In this document: positions 5,714 through 5,875 of the stretch, in pieces
Position numbering within the stretch: position 1 is the stretch's first letter
Layout of the letters: the number at the start of each line of letters is the position of its first letter
NCBI GenBank assembly: GCA_027056825.1
Contig: JALUJS010000033.1
Coordinates: 1 to 5,875, forward strand
Length of the DNA: 5,875 nt
DNA from: Candidatus Krumholzibacteriia bacterium
Lineage (GTDB): Bacteria; Krumholzibacteriota; Krumholzibacteriia; LZORAL124-64-63
Direction of reading: 5' to 3'
The notes under the pieces: generated by a model
What the model was told of the DNA's origin: nothing
The model's input: only the letters and a program-made list of their open reading frames with translations
Database searches by the model: none
Position numbers and translations under genes: made by a program

Positions 5714-5875
5714 TCAGTCCCCGGCCAGGGGTGACCGCTCGGTGTAGAGGACCAGCAGGGACTCCCCGACGCGGCTCCACTGCTGGTAGTGGCGGCCGGG
5801 ATGCTCGCTGCCGCGGCAGAGGTCCATGGCCGCCCGGGCCCACAGGCCGGGCGTGTGGTCCGCGCGGTTCAGCAG
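5714..5875 (-). CDS. 3' end of an unidentified gene entering from the right edge
   Basis: On the minus strand a frame is open from the window edge to TGA at 5716-5714, giving 53 C-terminal residues that begin LLNRADHTPGLWARAAMD and end LVLYTERSPLAGD. Nearly every third codon position is G or C (exceptions are one CAT and one TCA), as in the certain genes here, and the residue mix (Trp, Tyr, charged and hydrophobic residues) looks like real protein. The plus-strand frame over the same bases is Arg/Gly/Pro-rich with poor third-position GC and is taken as a shadow. The fragment is too short to assign a family. It points the same way as tnaA, 105 bases ahead of it, so they could share a transcript. 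Confidence 0.65.
   Translation of the reverse strand: MLNRADHTPGLWARAAMDLCRGSEHPGRHYQQWSRVGESLLVLYTERSPLAGD

Noticed and set aside
5706..5724. Hairpin CCGGGG/CCCCGG at the end of the right-edge gene as a terminator
   Set aside because: Stem of six pairs around the stop codon with no T run on either strand; too weak to call.
5681..5875. Plus-strand gene start: AGGAGG at 5681-5686 followed by GTG at 5695 and an open frame to the edge
   Set aside because: The spacing is good, but the frame has poor third-position GC and an Arg/Gly/Pro-rich product, whereas the minus-strand frame over the same bases has typical codon use. The AGGAGG is better explained as the loop of the 5666-5697 stem-loop.

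Overview
The window is GC-rich bacterial chromosome-like DNA with third codon positions that are almost all G or C, Shine-Dalgarno sites of the AGGAGG type, and tightly packed genes with 4-bp stop/start overlaps. One product has a clear lipoprotein signal peptide with Gly after the lipidated Cys, which fits a diderm (Gram-negative-type) cell. I cannot place the organism more closely from sequence alone. No rRNA, tRNA, CRISPR array, transposase, integrase, toxin gene or phage gene is visible.

Layout. On the plus strand, positions 3-1406 hold rarA (AAA+ replication-associated recombination protein, 5' end cut by the window edge), followed with an ATGA overlap by pfkA (ATP-dependent 6-phosphofructokinase, 1403-2362). 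A strong hairpin terminator at 2380-2414 separates this pair from everything downstream, which is all on the minus strand: an uncharacterised lipoprotein (2430-3311) with its own sigma70-like promoter (3390-3418); an unidentified 220-residue protein (3543-4205) whose GTG start overlaps the stop of tryptophanase tnaA (4202-5608); and the 3' end of another unidentified gene (5714-5875) running in from the right edge.

How the genes work together. rarA acts at stalled replication forks and pfkA commits sugar to glycolysis, so their overlap looks like co-transcription rather than a shared pathway. tnaA splits tryptophan into indole, pyruvate and ammonia; the protein encoded directly after it is translationally coupled and is the least explained gene here. 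No tryptophan permease or recognisable tnaC leader peptide lies within the window. The lipoprotein appears to be an independent transcription unit.

The non-coding gaps carry more structure than expected. The 231-bp gap at 3312-3542 holds a 15-bp inverted repeat touching the -35 box of the lipoprotein promoter, and two back-to-back hairpins just upstream. The 105-bp gap before tnaA holds a hairpin whose minus-strand loop reads like the anti-Shine-Dalgarno of 16S rRNA. These, the odd residue set of the tryptophanase and the altered effector site of the phosphofructokinase are the points most worth a second look. I see no convincing new multi-gene system.
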